A stretch of DNA of 16,388 nucleotides from Mollicutes bacterium. GTDB taxonomy: Bacteria; Bacillota_I; Bacilli_A; RF39; UBA660. Positions 1 to 6,612 of the stretch are shown here, piece after piece (position 1 is the stretch's first letter; the number at the start of each line of letters is the position of its first letter). The DNA is taken from positions 1 through 16,388 of the forward strand of contig DUUS01000086.1 in the NCBI GenBank assembly GCA_012841465.1. The letters run 5' to 3'. The position numbers were made by a program, and so were the translations under genes. Below the pieces are notes generated by a model. The model did no database searches. It had not been told where the DNA came from and was given only the letters and a program-made list of their open reading frames with translations.

Positions 1-865
1 TATTTATAAAGTTAAATATTTGAAAGTTACTAAAGACAGTATTGATAATAAAGGTTAAAATTAATATTATCAGTAGTGTTTTTTTATTACTATAATTTTC
101 TATATTAGTACATACTAGTCCTCCTAAAGTGAAGGATGAAAAAATCCACGATAGAAAGATAAAGTTTTGAATATTATCAAAGAAGTCAAAGAATGATACT
201 CTTTTTAAAATAATATATTCAGGATAATTAAATATTGATGCTACATTTATACCTAGTGTTCCAATAATTAGTACAAATACTAAAAATATATATAGAGAAC
301 TTAAGGTATAAACTTTTTTATTGTGTTTAGAAAGTAGCATTAAAGGTATTGTAGATAGTAGAGCAAAGTCTATTCCTGAATATATTATATTTAAAATTGA
401 AGAGTCTCCAAAGAAAGGCATTAAGTTATCTATTTTAAATAAAGGTATTAATAATATACTTGAAAATATAAAAAGAAATATATTTATAAATAAAATAATA
501 TTTGCTACTTTAAAGATGACATCATCTTTTTTAGTACTTGCATAATACATGACTAAGAGAAAAGGAATAAAGATAAAGTAGTCTGGAGTTTTATTTAAAT
601 AAAGATGGGATATACTTCTTGTTAAAGAAGAAGTAATAATTAATAGTAAGATAAAGTTTATTAATATAAATAATGGTTTATTATTATTTTTAGGAAGTGC
701 TTTTAGTATTTGATTTATTATAAGTCCAAGTAAAATACCTATTATTAAACTTATCCAAAAATCATTTCCGACATCTCTTATTATTTTAATAAATCCTATT
801 CCTAAAAAGAGTGGTGTTGTTATTAAAAATGAAAGTGAGTTATATTCAAAAGATTTATTTTTCAT
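1..865 (-). CDS. GerB-type spore germinant receptor permease (3' end cut off)
   Basis: This is a GerAB/GerB-family permease of the APC superfamily, the integral membrane subunit of a nutrient germinant receptor in the inner spore membrane. About 288 residues are visible, starting MKNKSFEYNSLSFLI, and the gene runs off the left edge; family members are usually about 360 residues. The visible part is almost entirely hydrophobic helices with short polar loops, including a conserved-looking stretch near LITTPLFLGIG at the N-terminus. Its ATG overlaps the stop of the upstream lipoprotein gene by one base (TAATG), indicating translational coupling. Position as third gene after GerA and GerC homologues supports the call more than residue identity does. 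No frameshift is visible. The specific germinant is not predictable. Confidence 0.85.
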   Translation of the reverse strand, partial: MKNKSFEYNSLSFLITTPLFLGIGFIKIIRDVGNDFWISLIIGILLGLIINQILKALPKNNNKPLFILINFILLLIITSSLTRSISHLYLNKTPDYFIFIPFLLVMYYASTKKDDVIFKVANIILFINIFLFIFSSILLIPLFKIDNLMPFFGDSSILNIIYSGIDFALLSTIPLMLLSKHNKKVYTLSSLYIFLVFVLIIGTLGINVASIFNYPEYIILKRVSFFDFFDNIQNFIFLSWIFSSFTLGGLVCTNIENYSNKKTLLIILILTFIINTVFSNFQIFNFIN

Positions 866-1893
866 TACTTACCAATACTTTCTAGAATTAAAGAATCATC
901 ATCAATTATAGTTTTAGTATTTATATTGTATTTAATGTTTGTTAGAGTTGAATCTATGTTTTTATTCTTTTTATGAATTTTATTTTTAAAACCTAAAATG
1001 TCACTGTTGTTTTGATATAATTTTAAAATAAAATTATTAATACTTTTTTTAAATTCATTATTTATTTTATCTAAATCATTTTTATTTTTAACATCGATAT
1101 TTTCTGTTTCAACAAGTGAACCTTCAAGCCTAGTAAATATATTTATTGTATTATTTTGATAAATACTTTTAGTTATATAGTTATTGCCTTTAAAGGTGGC
1201 TTTTTTATTTTCTAAATTAAAGTCTAAATAATAATTCATATAATTATTATTTAGTATATTATATAGAGCTATTTCTTTACTATCTAAATAATTAACTATT
1301 TTGTTTTTACTAAATATAGCAGCTCTATTTATTAAAATTAAATCTTCTTCAAAATCAAAGATAGGAAGAATAATATCTTGATAATCATTTAAAAAGATAT
1401 CAAGTAATTTATATATTTTTATATTAACTAAATTATTATTAGTGTTTTCATATACATTTTGAATATAGGTTCCGAATATTTCATCAGTATTAATAATACT
1501 TTCTATAACCTCCTGACTTTTATCACAAATTATAACGTTATAATCAAAAGAAAAATTATTATCTCTAATGATAAAATCAAGTACTTGATCTAACTTTTCA
1601 TTAACAACATCAGTTGAAAGTAAAAGAGCATCTAAATTAATAAAATACAATTCTTTGTTTAAAGAAATAGATGTATTTTCCATAGCAGATTCAATTGTAC
1701 TGCCAATACCTTTTAATAGATGAGACTGATATTTATCATCTTTATTGTTCTCTTCAACTTCAATAATAACTTCAAAGTTATTATCAATATAATTAATAGC
1801 AAGAGAAGATACAAGAGCAAGGTCATCTACTTCTTTATAGTTGTAACATCCAGAGGTTAGTAAAATTAAAATTATTAAAATTATTTTTTTCAT
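865..1893 (-). CDS. GerC-type spore germination lipoprotein
   Basis: Ger(x)C-family lipoprotein, the peripheral subunit of the germinant receptor, anchored on the outer face of the inner spore membrane. The 342-residue protein opens with a lipoprotein signal: a basic MKK, a hydrophobic run, and lipobox LTSGC with the lipidated Cys at residue 16. This is followed by the family-typical start of the mature protein (CYNYKEVDDLALVSSLAI). Family length is about 370-400, so this is slightly short. The C-terminal half is Lys/Asn-rich and weakly conserved, as is usual. The gene begins directly after the gerA-like stop codon (TAA then ATG with no gap) and its own stop overlaps the start of the permease gene. 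All three are therefore one transcription and translation unit. Confidence 0.9.
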   Translation of the reverse strand: MKKIILIILILLTSGCYNYKEVDDLALVSSLAINYIDNNFEVIIEVEENNKDDKYQSHLLKGIGSTIESAMENTSISLNKELYFINLDALLLSTDVVNEKLDQVLDFIIRDNNFSFDYNVIICDKSQEVIESIINTDEIFGTYIQNVYENTNNNLVNIKIYKLLDIFLNDYQDIILPIFDFEEDLILINRAAIFSKNKIVNYLDSKEIALYNILNNNYMNYYLDFNLENKKATFKGNNYITKSIYQNNTINIFTRLEGSLVETENIDVKNKNDLDKINNEFKKSINNFILKLYQNNSDILGFKNKIHKKNKNIDSTLTNIKYNINTKTIIDDDSLILESIGK

Positions 1894-3300
1894 TTATTTT
1901 TGCTTTCTAACATTATCACTTAAGTATTTACTACGATAAATGTTTTTACTTCTTTTAGGTTTAAATAAAGTTTCTTTAAGATAACTATAATCAAAAGGAG
2001 AAATAGGAAACATATAGGTAAGAGAAAAAGATTCATAGGCACATAAATTAATAAGAAAGATAAGAAGGGAGAGGGCAAAGCCATAAAGTCCAAAGAAGCC
2101 AGCAAAGATTAAGAAAATATATCTCCACCATCTTAAAGCTCCACTCATTTCAACTTCATTAAATATTAAACTAGATAAAAAAGTAAGAGCGATTACAATA
2201 ATCATAATCGGACTAGCAAGACCTGATGCTACAGCTGATTCTCCAATTATTAAGGCACCTAAAATGGATATGGCACTTCCATAGCCATTTGGAAATCTTA
2301 AATCACTTTCTCTAAGTAGCTCGCAGATAAAGAGCATAATAAGTGCTTCAATTAAGGAAGGAAAGGGAACTCCAAATCTTTGTACAGCTATATTCATAAG
2401 AAACTTAGTCGGAACTGATTCATGGTTATAATTAGTAATCGCAATATATATAGCAGGAGTTACTAAAGTAATAATAAAGCATAGTATTCTAATAAATTTT
2501 AGAAAGTTAGTATTAATACTATTAGTTAAATTATCAACAGTTGGATTTATATGATCAGCAAGGACTGACGGAAGAATAATCGCAAAGGGTGAAGTATCTA
2601 CAATAATAACAACTTTACCAGAAAGTAGTGCTTTTACGATAGTATCTGGTCTTTCAGATAACTCTAAGGCTGGAAAAACGTTTTTATTTTCGTCTGCTAA
2701 AAATTGTTTTAATTCACCAGATGAAGTAATAGATTCAGTATCAATATTATTCAGTTTACTTAATACTTCATTTACTAATTCTATTTTAACAATATTATCA
2801 ATATAAAGAACTCCGGTTTTTGTTTCAGAGTATCTTCCTAAATCTATTTCTTTTGTTTTTAAGCTTTTAGACTTTATTCTTCTTTTAATTAATCCAATAT
2901 TTATTTGATAATTTTCAACAAATGAATCCTTAGGACCATATAATGATGGCTCGACATTAGCAGCGTCTATTCCTCTTGTTAAATCAGCTCTAGCCTCAAA
3001 GGCATAGATATGTTTATTATCAGTTATAACAGCAAAACCATTGCATAAGTAATACTCAACTTCTTCAAGTGTTATTGTTTTTAAGTTAGGAGCTGATATT
3101 ATTTCAGGAAGATTTTTAAATTTAGTATTATGAGTTGCAAGGGCTCTTAATATATAATTGTTGACAAGATCACTACTAGAGACTGTTTCTAAATAAATAA
3201 CATAGATTGTTTTAAATCTTTTAGGTATTTTTCTGATAATTAAATCAGGGACATCTTTAAATTCATTTAAAATAGTTTTAATAATATTCATATTTATCAC
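1894..3300 (-). CDS. GerA-type spore germination protein
   Basis: GerA-family subunit of a germinant receptor: a large soluble N-terminal domain followed by a membrane domain. The N-terminal about 260 residues are hydrophilic and contain the conserved family stretches around ENYQINIGLIKRRIKS and LSERPD. From about residue 265 onward there are several hydrophobic segments (for example FIRILCFIITLVTPAIYIA), and the protein ends in a basic tail. At 465-468 residues it matches the family (about 480). Two starts are possible: GTG at 3300, or ATG at 3291. The ATG is better placed behind the SD-like AGAGTG and gives 465 residues. It is the first gene of the gerA-gerC-gerB operon and faces away from infC. 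Such operons are normally switched on in the forespore by sigma G. Confidence 0.93.
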   Translation of the reverse strand: MINMNIIKTILNEFKDVPDLIIRKIPKRFKTIYVIYLETVSSSDLVNNYILRALATHNTKFKNLPEIISAPNLKTITLEEVEYYLCNGFAVITDNKHIYAFEARADLTRGIDAANVEPSLYGPKDSFVENYQINIGLIKRRIKSKSLKTKEIDLGRYSETKTGVLYIDNIVKIELVNEVLSKLNNIDTESITSSGELKQFLADENKNVFPALELSERPDTIVKALLSGKVVIIVDTSPFAIILPSVLADHINPTVDNLTNSINTNFLKFIRILCFIITLVTPAIYIAITNYNHESVPTKFLMNIAVQRFGVPFPSLIEALIMLFICELLRESDLRFPNGYGSAISILGALIIGESAVASGLASPIMIIVIALTFLSSLIFNEVEMSGALRWWRYIFLIFAGFFGLYGFALSLLIFLINLCAYESFSLTYMFPISPFDYSYLKETLFKPKRSKNIYRSKYLSDNVRKQK

Positions 3301-3333
3301 TCTGTATTAATATGGACATATTTTTAAATTCTA

Positions 3334-3349
3334 TATCTAATATTAGATA
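3334..3349. repeat. Perfect 16-bp palindrome upstream of the gerA-like operon
   Basis: TATCTAATATTAGATA is its own reverse complement. It lies 43-58 bp upstream of the gerA-like ATG and about 100 bp upstream of the infC promoter on the other strand. It has the form of a dimeric repressor operator, but it is all A/T apart from two pairs and could be chance in this AT-rich DNA. No known operator consensus is claimed. Confidence 0.4.
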
Positions 3350-3449
3350 ACTCTCTGTATTTTAATTAAGTTTAATGAATATAATATAGTAAGAAGTGAT
3401 AGATTTTAAGAAATATTGTATAAAAACAATGATTTTGAGTGTCATTGTG

Positions 3450-3477
3450 TTGACAAAGTGAGTACAAGTGGTATAAT
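3450..3477 (+). promoter_or_regulatory. Consensus sigma-A promoter of the infC operon
   Basis: TTGACA at 3450-3455 and TATAAT at 3472-3477 both match consensus exactly, with a 16-bp spacer and an extended -10 (TGG before TATAAT). Transcription would start near 3484, giving a leader of about 137 nt before infC. Confidence 0.88.
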
Positions 3478-3483
3478 AAATCT

Positions 3484-3606
3484 GTCATTTAAGGAAAGTG
3501 ATGTATCCACATCCACCTGATTCATACGTTTGAATAGGTAAAAGCCAAATATAAATATTATAATGGTTTTATAGTGGATGCATAACGCATTCATTTTTTG
3601 ATTTAT
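3484..3606 (+). promoter_or_regulatory. L20-type attenuator leader upstream of infC
   Basis: The leader RNA of infC-rpmI-rplT can form mutually exclusive structures. A hairpin at 3515-3539 pairs ACCT and ATTCA with TGAAT and AGGT around one bulged G. A second pairs AAAGCCA (3541-3547) with TGGTTTT (3564-3570). A terminator hairpin follows at 3575-3599. Upstream GTATCCAC (3503-3510) is complementary to GTGGATGC (3574-3581), the 5' arm of the terminator, so it can act as an antiterminator; ATCCAC is repeated in tandem at 3505-3516. In Bacillus subtilis the same operon is controlled by L20 binding an analogous leader, so autoregulation by L20 is the natural inference. The pairing is visible; the L20 dependence is inferred. 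Confidence 0.68.
3575..3599 (+). terminator. Intrinsic terminator (attenuator) in the infC leader
   Basis: TGGATGC pairs with GCATTCA (7 bp, one G-U) around a 5-nt loop and is followed directly by six T residues. It lies just before the infC ribosome-binding site, so readthrough would set expression of the operon. Confidence 0.72.
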
Positions 3607-3620
3607 GGAGGTGCTTGTAA

Positions 3621-4148
3621 ATAGCAAATATCAGGAAAGATGATCTACCAATTAATGAAAGAATCAAGGTTGACCAGCTTATGGTTATAGGACCTAATGG
3701 AGAAAAAATGGGAACTAAAAACTTAGAAGATGCTCTAACTCTTGCAAACTATGCAGGTTTAGATTTAGTTCTTATGAGTGGAAATAGCGAGCGAGCTGTT
3801 GGAAAAATTATGGACTATAACAAATACAAATACGAGAGACAAAAAAAGAAAAAAGAAGCTGCTAAGTCTCAAAGAGCAAACCGAAAAGAACTTAAAGAAT
3901 ATCAATTATCAGTAACTATTGATATTGGTGACTTTAATACTAGAGTAAAGAATGCTCGCAGGTATTTAGAAAAAGGACATAAAATTAAAGCTAGTTTAAG
4001 ATTTAAAGGTAGACAGATGGCTCATACAGATCTTGGTAAAGATGTTTTATTAAGATTTAGAGATGAGTTAAGCGATTGTTCCACTGTTGAAAAAGAACCT
4101 AAATTAGACGGTAGAACAATGACTATGATTTTAGCACCAATAAAATAG
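3621..4148 (+). CDS. infC: Translation initiation factor IF-3 (AUA start)
   Basis: IF3 binds the 30S subunit and proofreads initiator tRNA and start codon. The protein reads (M)ANIRKDDLPINERIK, then the conserved VIGPNGEKMG, a lysine-rich linker helix around residues 73-85, and the C-terminal domain with the family motif RFKGRQMAH and the final TMILAPIK. Length is 175, normal for IF3. The first in-frame ATG (3681) lies inside the conserved N-domain and would delete the INERI motif. The frame is closed upstream by TAA at 3618. The only suitable start is ATA at 3621, seven bases after a strong GGAGGTG (3607-3613). Rare AUN starts are a known property of infC (AUU in E. coli and Bacillus) and allow IF3 to repress its own synthesis. 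First gene of infC-rpmI-rplT. Confidence 0.95.
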   Translation: MANIRKDDLPINERIKVDQLMVIGPNGEKMGTKNLEDALTLANYAGLDLVLMSGNSERAVGKIMDYNKYKYERQKKKKEAAKSQRANRKELKEYQLSVTIDIGDFNTRVKNARRYLEKGHKIKASLRFKGRQMAHTDLGKDVLLRFRDELSDCSTVEKEPKLDGRTMTMILAPIK

Positions 4149-4161
4149 AGGAGGAAATATA

Positions 4162-4350
4162 ATGTCAAAACAAAAGACACATAAAGCAAGTAGTAAAGTA
4201 TTTAAAAAAAGAAAAAATGGTACTTTATCATTTAAAAAATCTGGTGGAAACCATAAAACAGGTAAAGACACTGGAAAACAAGTAAGACAAAGAAGAAATA
4301 AAGGTGTACTAGCGAAAGGAGACGCTGACAGATTAAGTTCTGTTATCTAG
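4162..4350 (+). CDS. rpmI: 50S ribosomal protein L35
   Basis: A 62-residue, highly basic protein starting MSKQKTHKASSKVFKKRKNG, with the L35 pattern of a Lys/Arg-rich N-terminus, HKTGKDTGKQ in the middle and RNKGVLAKGDADRL at the end. L35 is a small 23S-rRNA-binding protein of the large subunit. A strong SD (AGAGGAGG at 4147-4154) overlaps the infC stop and sits seven bases before the ATG. Middle gene of the conserved infC-rpmI-rplT operon, and only nine bases before rplT. Confidence 0.95.
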   Translation: MSKQKTHKASSKVFKKRKNGTLSFKKSGGNHKTGKDTGKQVRQRRNKGVLAKGDADRLSSVI

Positions 4351-4359
4351 TGGTGAATT

Positions 4360-4947
4360 ATGACAAGAGTTAAACGCGGAACTGTTGCTAAAAACAGAAG
4401 AAAAAAAGTTTTAAAAGAAGCTAAAGGATACTTTGGAAGTAAACATAGATTATTTAAAACAGCACAAGAACAAACATTTAAAAGTGGTATTTATGCATAC
4501 CGTGATCGTAAAGCTAAGAAACGTAATTTTAGAAAATTATGGATTACAAGAATAAATGCTGCGTGCCAAGAAAATGGAATTAGTTATTCAAGATTTATAA
4601 ATGGTTTATCAATAGCAAATGTTGAAATAAACCGTAAAATGTTATCTGAAATAGCAATTGACAATCCAAAACAATTTACTGAACTTGTAAAGGTTGCTAA
4701 AGATGCTTTAAAAAATGGTAAAACAGAAGTTAAATCTGAAGTAAAAGCTGAAGTTAAAAAAGAAGCTAAACCAGAAGTAAAAGCAGAACCTAAAAAAGAA
4801 GTTAAAGCTGAAGTTAAAAAAGAAGAATCTAAAAAAGAAGATTTATCTAAATTAACAGTTGCTGAGTTAAAAGAACTTGCTAAAGAAAGAAAGTTAACTG
4901 GATACTCAACAATGAAAAAAGCTGAATTAATTGATGCATTAAAATAA
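4360..4947 (+). CDS. rplT: 50S ribosomal protein L20 with C-terminal Rho_N/SAP-like extension
   Basis: Residues 1-119 are a complete L20 (MTRVKRGTVAKNRRKKVLKEA; YAYRDRKAKKRNFRKLWI; ISYSRFINGL), an early-assembly 23S rRNA binder and likely repressor of its own operon through the leader. Typical L20 stops near residue 118. Here a low-complexity Lys/Glu/Val/Ala linker (about 120-161, built from VKAEVKKE-like units) leads into a compact C-terminal segment (162-195: LSKLTVAELKELAKERKL, then GYSTMKKAELIDAL). That segment has the helix-extended loop-helix pattern of a Rho N-terminal/SAP/LEM-like domain. The extension has no frameshift and ends just before a terminator. The linker DNA (about 4729-4830) is imperfectly repetitive. 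The role of the extra domain (RNA or DNA contact) is inferred from fold resemblance only. Confidence 0.95.
   Translation: MTRVKRGTVAKNRRKKVLKEAKGYFGSKHRLFKTAQEQTFKSGIYAYRDRKAKKRNFRKLWITRINAACQENGISYSRFINGLSIANVEINRKMLSEIAIDNPKQFTELVKVAKDALKNGKTEVKSEVKAEVKKEAKPEVKAEPKKEVKAEVKKEESKKEDLSKLTVAELKELAKERKLTGYSTMKKAELIDALK
4729..4830 (+). repeat. Imperfect coding repeat in the rplT linker
   Basis: Degenerate repeats of a GTTAAAGCTGAAGTTAAAAAAGAA-like unit, cut here into pieces such as GAAGTTAAAAAAGAA at two places, encode the VKAEVKKE-type linker of the extended L20. Such repeats can change copy number by slippage, so linker length may vary between strains. Confidence 0.6.
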
Positions 4948-4976
4948 AAAAGTTCTCTATGATAGAGAATTTTTTC
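4946..4976. terminator. Bidirectional terminator between rplT and the HIT gene
   Basis: TTCTCTA (4953-4959) and TAGAGAA (4963-4969) form a 7-bp stem with a 3-nt loop, flanked by an A-run on the left and a T-run on the right. It therefore works as an intrinsic terminator on either strand. It ends the infC operon (plus) and, directly after its stop codon, the HIT gene (minus). Confidence 0.85.
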
Positions 4977-5340
4977 ATTTAATTAGTTTATTAAATATAT
5001 CATCAACATTAGATATATTATCTTTAGCTTTATATGATGGAATAATATGCAAATGATAATGTTTAACATCTTGATTTATTCCATAGTTAGTAACTAATCT
5101 TAAACCATCAGGGTTTAATTTTTTAATTATTAGATTACTAATATCTTTTGATATTTTATGAATATGATTATTTATTTTTTCATCAAGTTCTAAAAAGTCG
5201 CTGTAGTGTTTTTTAGGTATTATTAGCATGTGACCACTTGATATAGGATTAATATCAAGAAAGACTTTAACTAAATCATCTTCATAAATAGTTTTTGAAG
5301 GTATTTCATTTTTACTTATTTTACAAAATATACAATCCAT
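4975..5340 (-). CDS. HIT-family nucleotide hydrolase/transferase (Hit/HinT-like)
   Basis: A 121-residue histidine-triad protein that acts on nucleoside phosphoramidates or dinucleotides. It carries an N-terminal Cys pair (CIFC, residues 3-6), the conserved NPISSGHMLIIPKKH stretch (residues 31-45), and the catalytic triad HYHLH with His at 94, 96 and 98. The frame also holds upstream TTG (5352) and GTG (5349). The ATG at 5340 is preferred because it gives the usual MDCIFCKI start and has a GGTGAT Shine-Dalgarno just upstream. Length is typical (110-145). Monocistronic as far as can be seen, convergent with rplT and sharing its terminator. The exact substrate is unknown. Confidence 0.93.
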   Translation of the reverse strand: MDCIFCKISKNEIPSKTIYEDDLVKVFLDINPISSGHMLIIPKKHYSDFLELDEKINNHIHKISKDISNLIIKKLNPDGLRLVTNYGINQDVKHYHLHIIPSYKAKDNISNVDDIFNKLIK

Positions 5341-5384
5341 TATTATCACCAATTTAAATATAACATAAAATTAGGTTTATGTGT

Positions 5385-5412
5385 ACATTTTGCCCATCTC
5401 TTGCATAAGTTA
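5385..5412 (+). promoter_or_regulatory. Possible sigma-K/sigma-E type promoter of cotE
   Basis: ACA at 5385-5387 and CATAAGTTA at 5404-5412 are 16 bp apart, matching the general form of mother-cell promoters (AC, then CATAnnnTA). Bacillus subtilis cotE is transcribed by sigma E and sigma K. The predicted start would lie at the edge of the SD, giving a very short leader, which lowers confidence. Confidence 0.4.
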
Positions 5413-5430
5413 AATTGAGGGAGTGATATT

Positions 5431-5979
5431 ATGGGAAATTATAAAGAGATAGTAACTAAAGCAGTTATTGGAAAAGCTAAAAAAGGATCTAAAGAAGAAA
5501 TAACTATTGATACAAATGCTAATATTGATACTGTTTTAGGTTGCTGGATTATCAATCATAATTTTAAAGGCAGTGGCACTGATGGTAAAGTTAATGTTGA
5601 AGGTAGCTATGATGTAAACGTATGGTATTCATATGAAAACAATACTAAGACTGATGTTTTAGTTAGAAACTTTTTATACAAAGATACAGTTAATGTAAAC
5701 TTAACTAAAACAGAAGTACTAGATAATAACAGAGAAATAATCGTAAGAAGCCTATCAGCACCATCAGTAAGTAATGTTGAAGTAGATGGAAGCAAGGTAA
5801 TATTAAATATTGAAAAAGAACTAGGAGTTGAAATAGTAGGCGAGACAATGGTAAGAATCGCTATTGAAGATTCATATGAAGATTATCAGTATGATGACTC
5901 AGAATCGGAAACAATTATAGAAGAAGCAATATCTGAAGAAGTAGATGAAGACTATTTGGAAGATGTCAACCAAAAATAG
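5431..5979 (+). CDS. cotE: Outer spore coat morphogenetic protein CotE
   Basis: CotE organises the outer coat around the forespore, acting in the mother cell. The 182-residue protein matches the length (181) and pattern of Bacillus CotE: N-terminal YKEIVTKAVIGKAKK, GCWIINHNFKG, the hallmark DVNVWYSYENNTKTDVLVR, then ELGVEIVGETMVRI, and a strongly acidic tail (DSYEDYQYDDSESE onward) ending in DVNQK. A good SD (GGGAGTG) precedes the ATG by about five bases. It stands alone between the HIT gene and the rpsP operon. The acidic tail fits known CotE proteins, where it helps recruit outer-coat partners. Its presence is strong evidence that the organism makes Bacillus-type spores. Confidence 0.95.
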   Translation: MGNYKEIVTKAVIGKAKKGSKEEITIDTNANIDTVLGCWIINHNFKGSGTDGKVNVEGSYDVNVWYSYENNTKTDVLVRNFLYKDTVNVNLTKTEVLDNNREIIVRSLSAPSVSNVEVDGSKVILNIEKELGVEIVGETMVRIAIEDSYEDYQYDDSESETIIEEAISEEVDEDYLEDVNQK

Positions 5980-6000
5980 TTGACACAGTGTCTTTTTTTT
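5964..6000 (+). terminator. Inverted repeat with T-run at the end of cotE (weak terminator)
   Basis: TGTCAAC (5964-5970) and GTTGACA (5979-5985) form a perfect 7-bp stem around an 8-nt loop that holds most of the cotE stop codon. A run of eight T follows only after seven more bases; a smaller GACA-CAG-TGTC hairpin (5982-5992) abuts the T-run. The right arm contains the -35 box of the next promoter. Confidence 0.5.
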
Positions 6001-6008
6001 GATAATAT
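5980..6008 (+). promoter_or_regulatory. Promoter of rpsP-khpA
   Basis: TTGACA at 5980-5985 begins right after the cotE stop codon; TAATAT at 6003-6008 lies 17 bp downstream (or GATAAT at 6001-6006 with 15 bp). The spacer contains the eight-T run. Start near 6015, about 20 nt before the rpsP ATG. Confidence 0.7.
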
Positions 6009-6034
6009 TAAAACATGAAAAAGGAGGCAATATT

Positions 6035-6340
6035 ATGGCTGTAAAGTTAAGATTAAAAAGAATGGGAGCAAAACAAAAACCATACTACAGAATAGTCGCA
6101 GCAGACTCTAGAGCTTCTAGAGATGGTAAATTTATTGAAATTGTAGGAACATATAATCCACTACTTGATAAAGATAAAGTTACACTAGATGAAGAAAAAA
6201 TCATTGGTTGGTTAAAAAATGGAGCTCTTCCAACAGCAACAGTAAAAAGTATCTTATCAGATGCTGGAGTTTGGGCTAAATTTAAAGAAGTCAAAACAAC
6301 TAAAAAAGAAGAAAAAAAGACAAAAGAAAGTGGTGAATAA
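6035..6340 (+). CDS. rpsP: 30S ribosomal protein S16
   Basis: S16 is a structural and assembly protein of the 30S body. The 101-residue sequence begins MAVKLRLKRMGAKQKPYYRIV and holds the family motifs ADSRASRDGKFIEIVGTYNPL and the WLKNGALPTATVKSIL stretch, followed by a short Lys/Glu tail. The frame is open further upstream, but the ATG at 6035 is chosen because AAGGAGG (6021-6027) lies seven bases before it and MAVKLRL is the standard S16 start. It is followed two bases after its stop by khpA. The rimM-trmD-rplS genes that usually come next in Bacilli are not here. Confidence 0.96.
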   Translation: MAVKLRLKRMGAKQKPYYRIVAADSRASRDGKFIEIVGTYNPLLDKDKVTLDEEKIIGWLKNGALPTATVKSILSDAGVWAKFKEVKTTKKEEKKTKESGE

Positions 6341-6342
6341 TA

Positions 6343-6594
6343 ATGCATAAAGAATTAACCACTTTTACTGAAAATATTGTGAAACATTTAGTTAAACAGC
6401 CCGATATGGTAAGTGTTCAGGAATTTGGTGGAGATGATGATGATATATTACTAGAAATCATTGTTCACGAATCTGACATGGGAGCCGTTATTGGTCGCAG
6501 AGGTAAAATTGCTGGAGCAATAAGAACTATGGTTCAAGCTTACGCATATGTTCACAAACTAAATCGTGTAAAAATAAATATAGACTCATTTTAA
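6343..6594 (+). CDS. khpA: KH-domain RNA-binding protein KhpA (YlqC)
   Basis: An 83-residue single KH-domain protein. KhpA pairs with KhpB in Gram-positives to bind many RNAs and influences cell division and elongation. The visible markers are the central VIHESDMGAVIGRRGKIAGAIR-type region (the GRRG loop at about residues 50-53 grips RNA) and the C-terminal KINID strand. The rpsP-khpA order is conserved in Firmicutes. It starts two bases after the rpsP stop, with a GGTGA SD inside the rpsP end. The gene ends inside the loop of a terminator shared with tmcAL. Confidence 0.93.
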   Translation: MHKELTTFTENIVKHLVKQPDMVSVQEFGGDDDDILLEIIVHESDMGAVIGRRGKIAGAIRTMVQAYAYVHKLNRVKINIDSF

Positions 6595-6612
6595 TAATCT
6601 ATATTTTTTTTA
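6576..6612. terminator. Terminator embedded in the convergent khpA and tmcAL 3' ends
   Basis: AAATATAGA (6576-6584) and TCTATATTT (6598-6606) form a 9-bp stem with a 13-nt loop, followed by more T. The khpA stop codon is in the loop and the tmcAL stop codon in the right arm. On the minus strand the stem is followed by TTATTTTTAC, so it may serve both genes. Confidence 0.65.

Noticed and set aside
321..545. 74-codon plus-strand open frame
   Set aside because: Lies antisense to the GerB-type permease, which has clear family character in its own frame; no SD.
3311..3322. Possible sigma-G -10 (CATATTA on the minus strand) for the gerA-like operon
   Set aside because: No convincing -35 at 17-18 bp and the implied leader would be about 12 nt; too weak to list although sigma-G control is expected.
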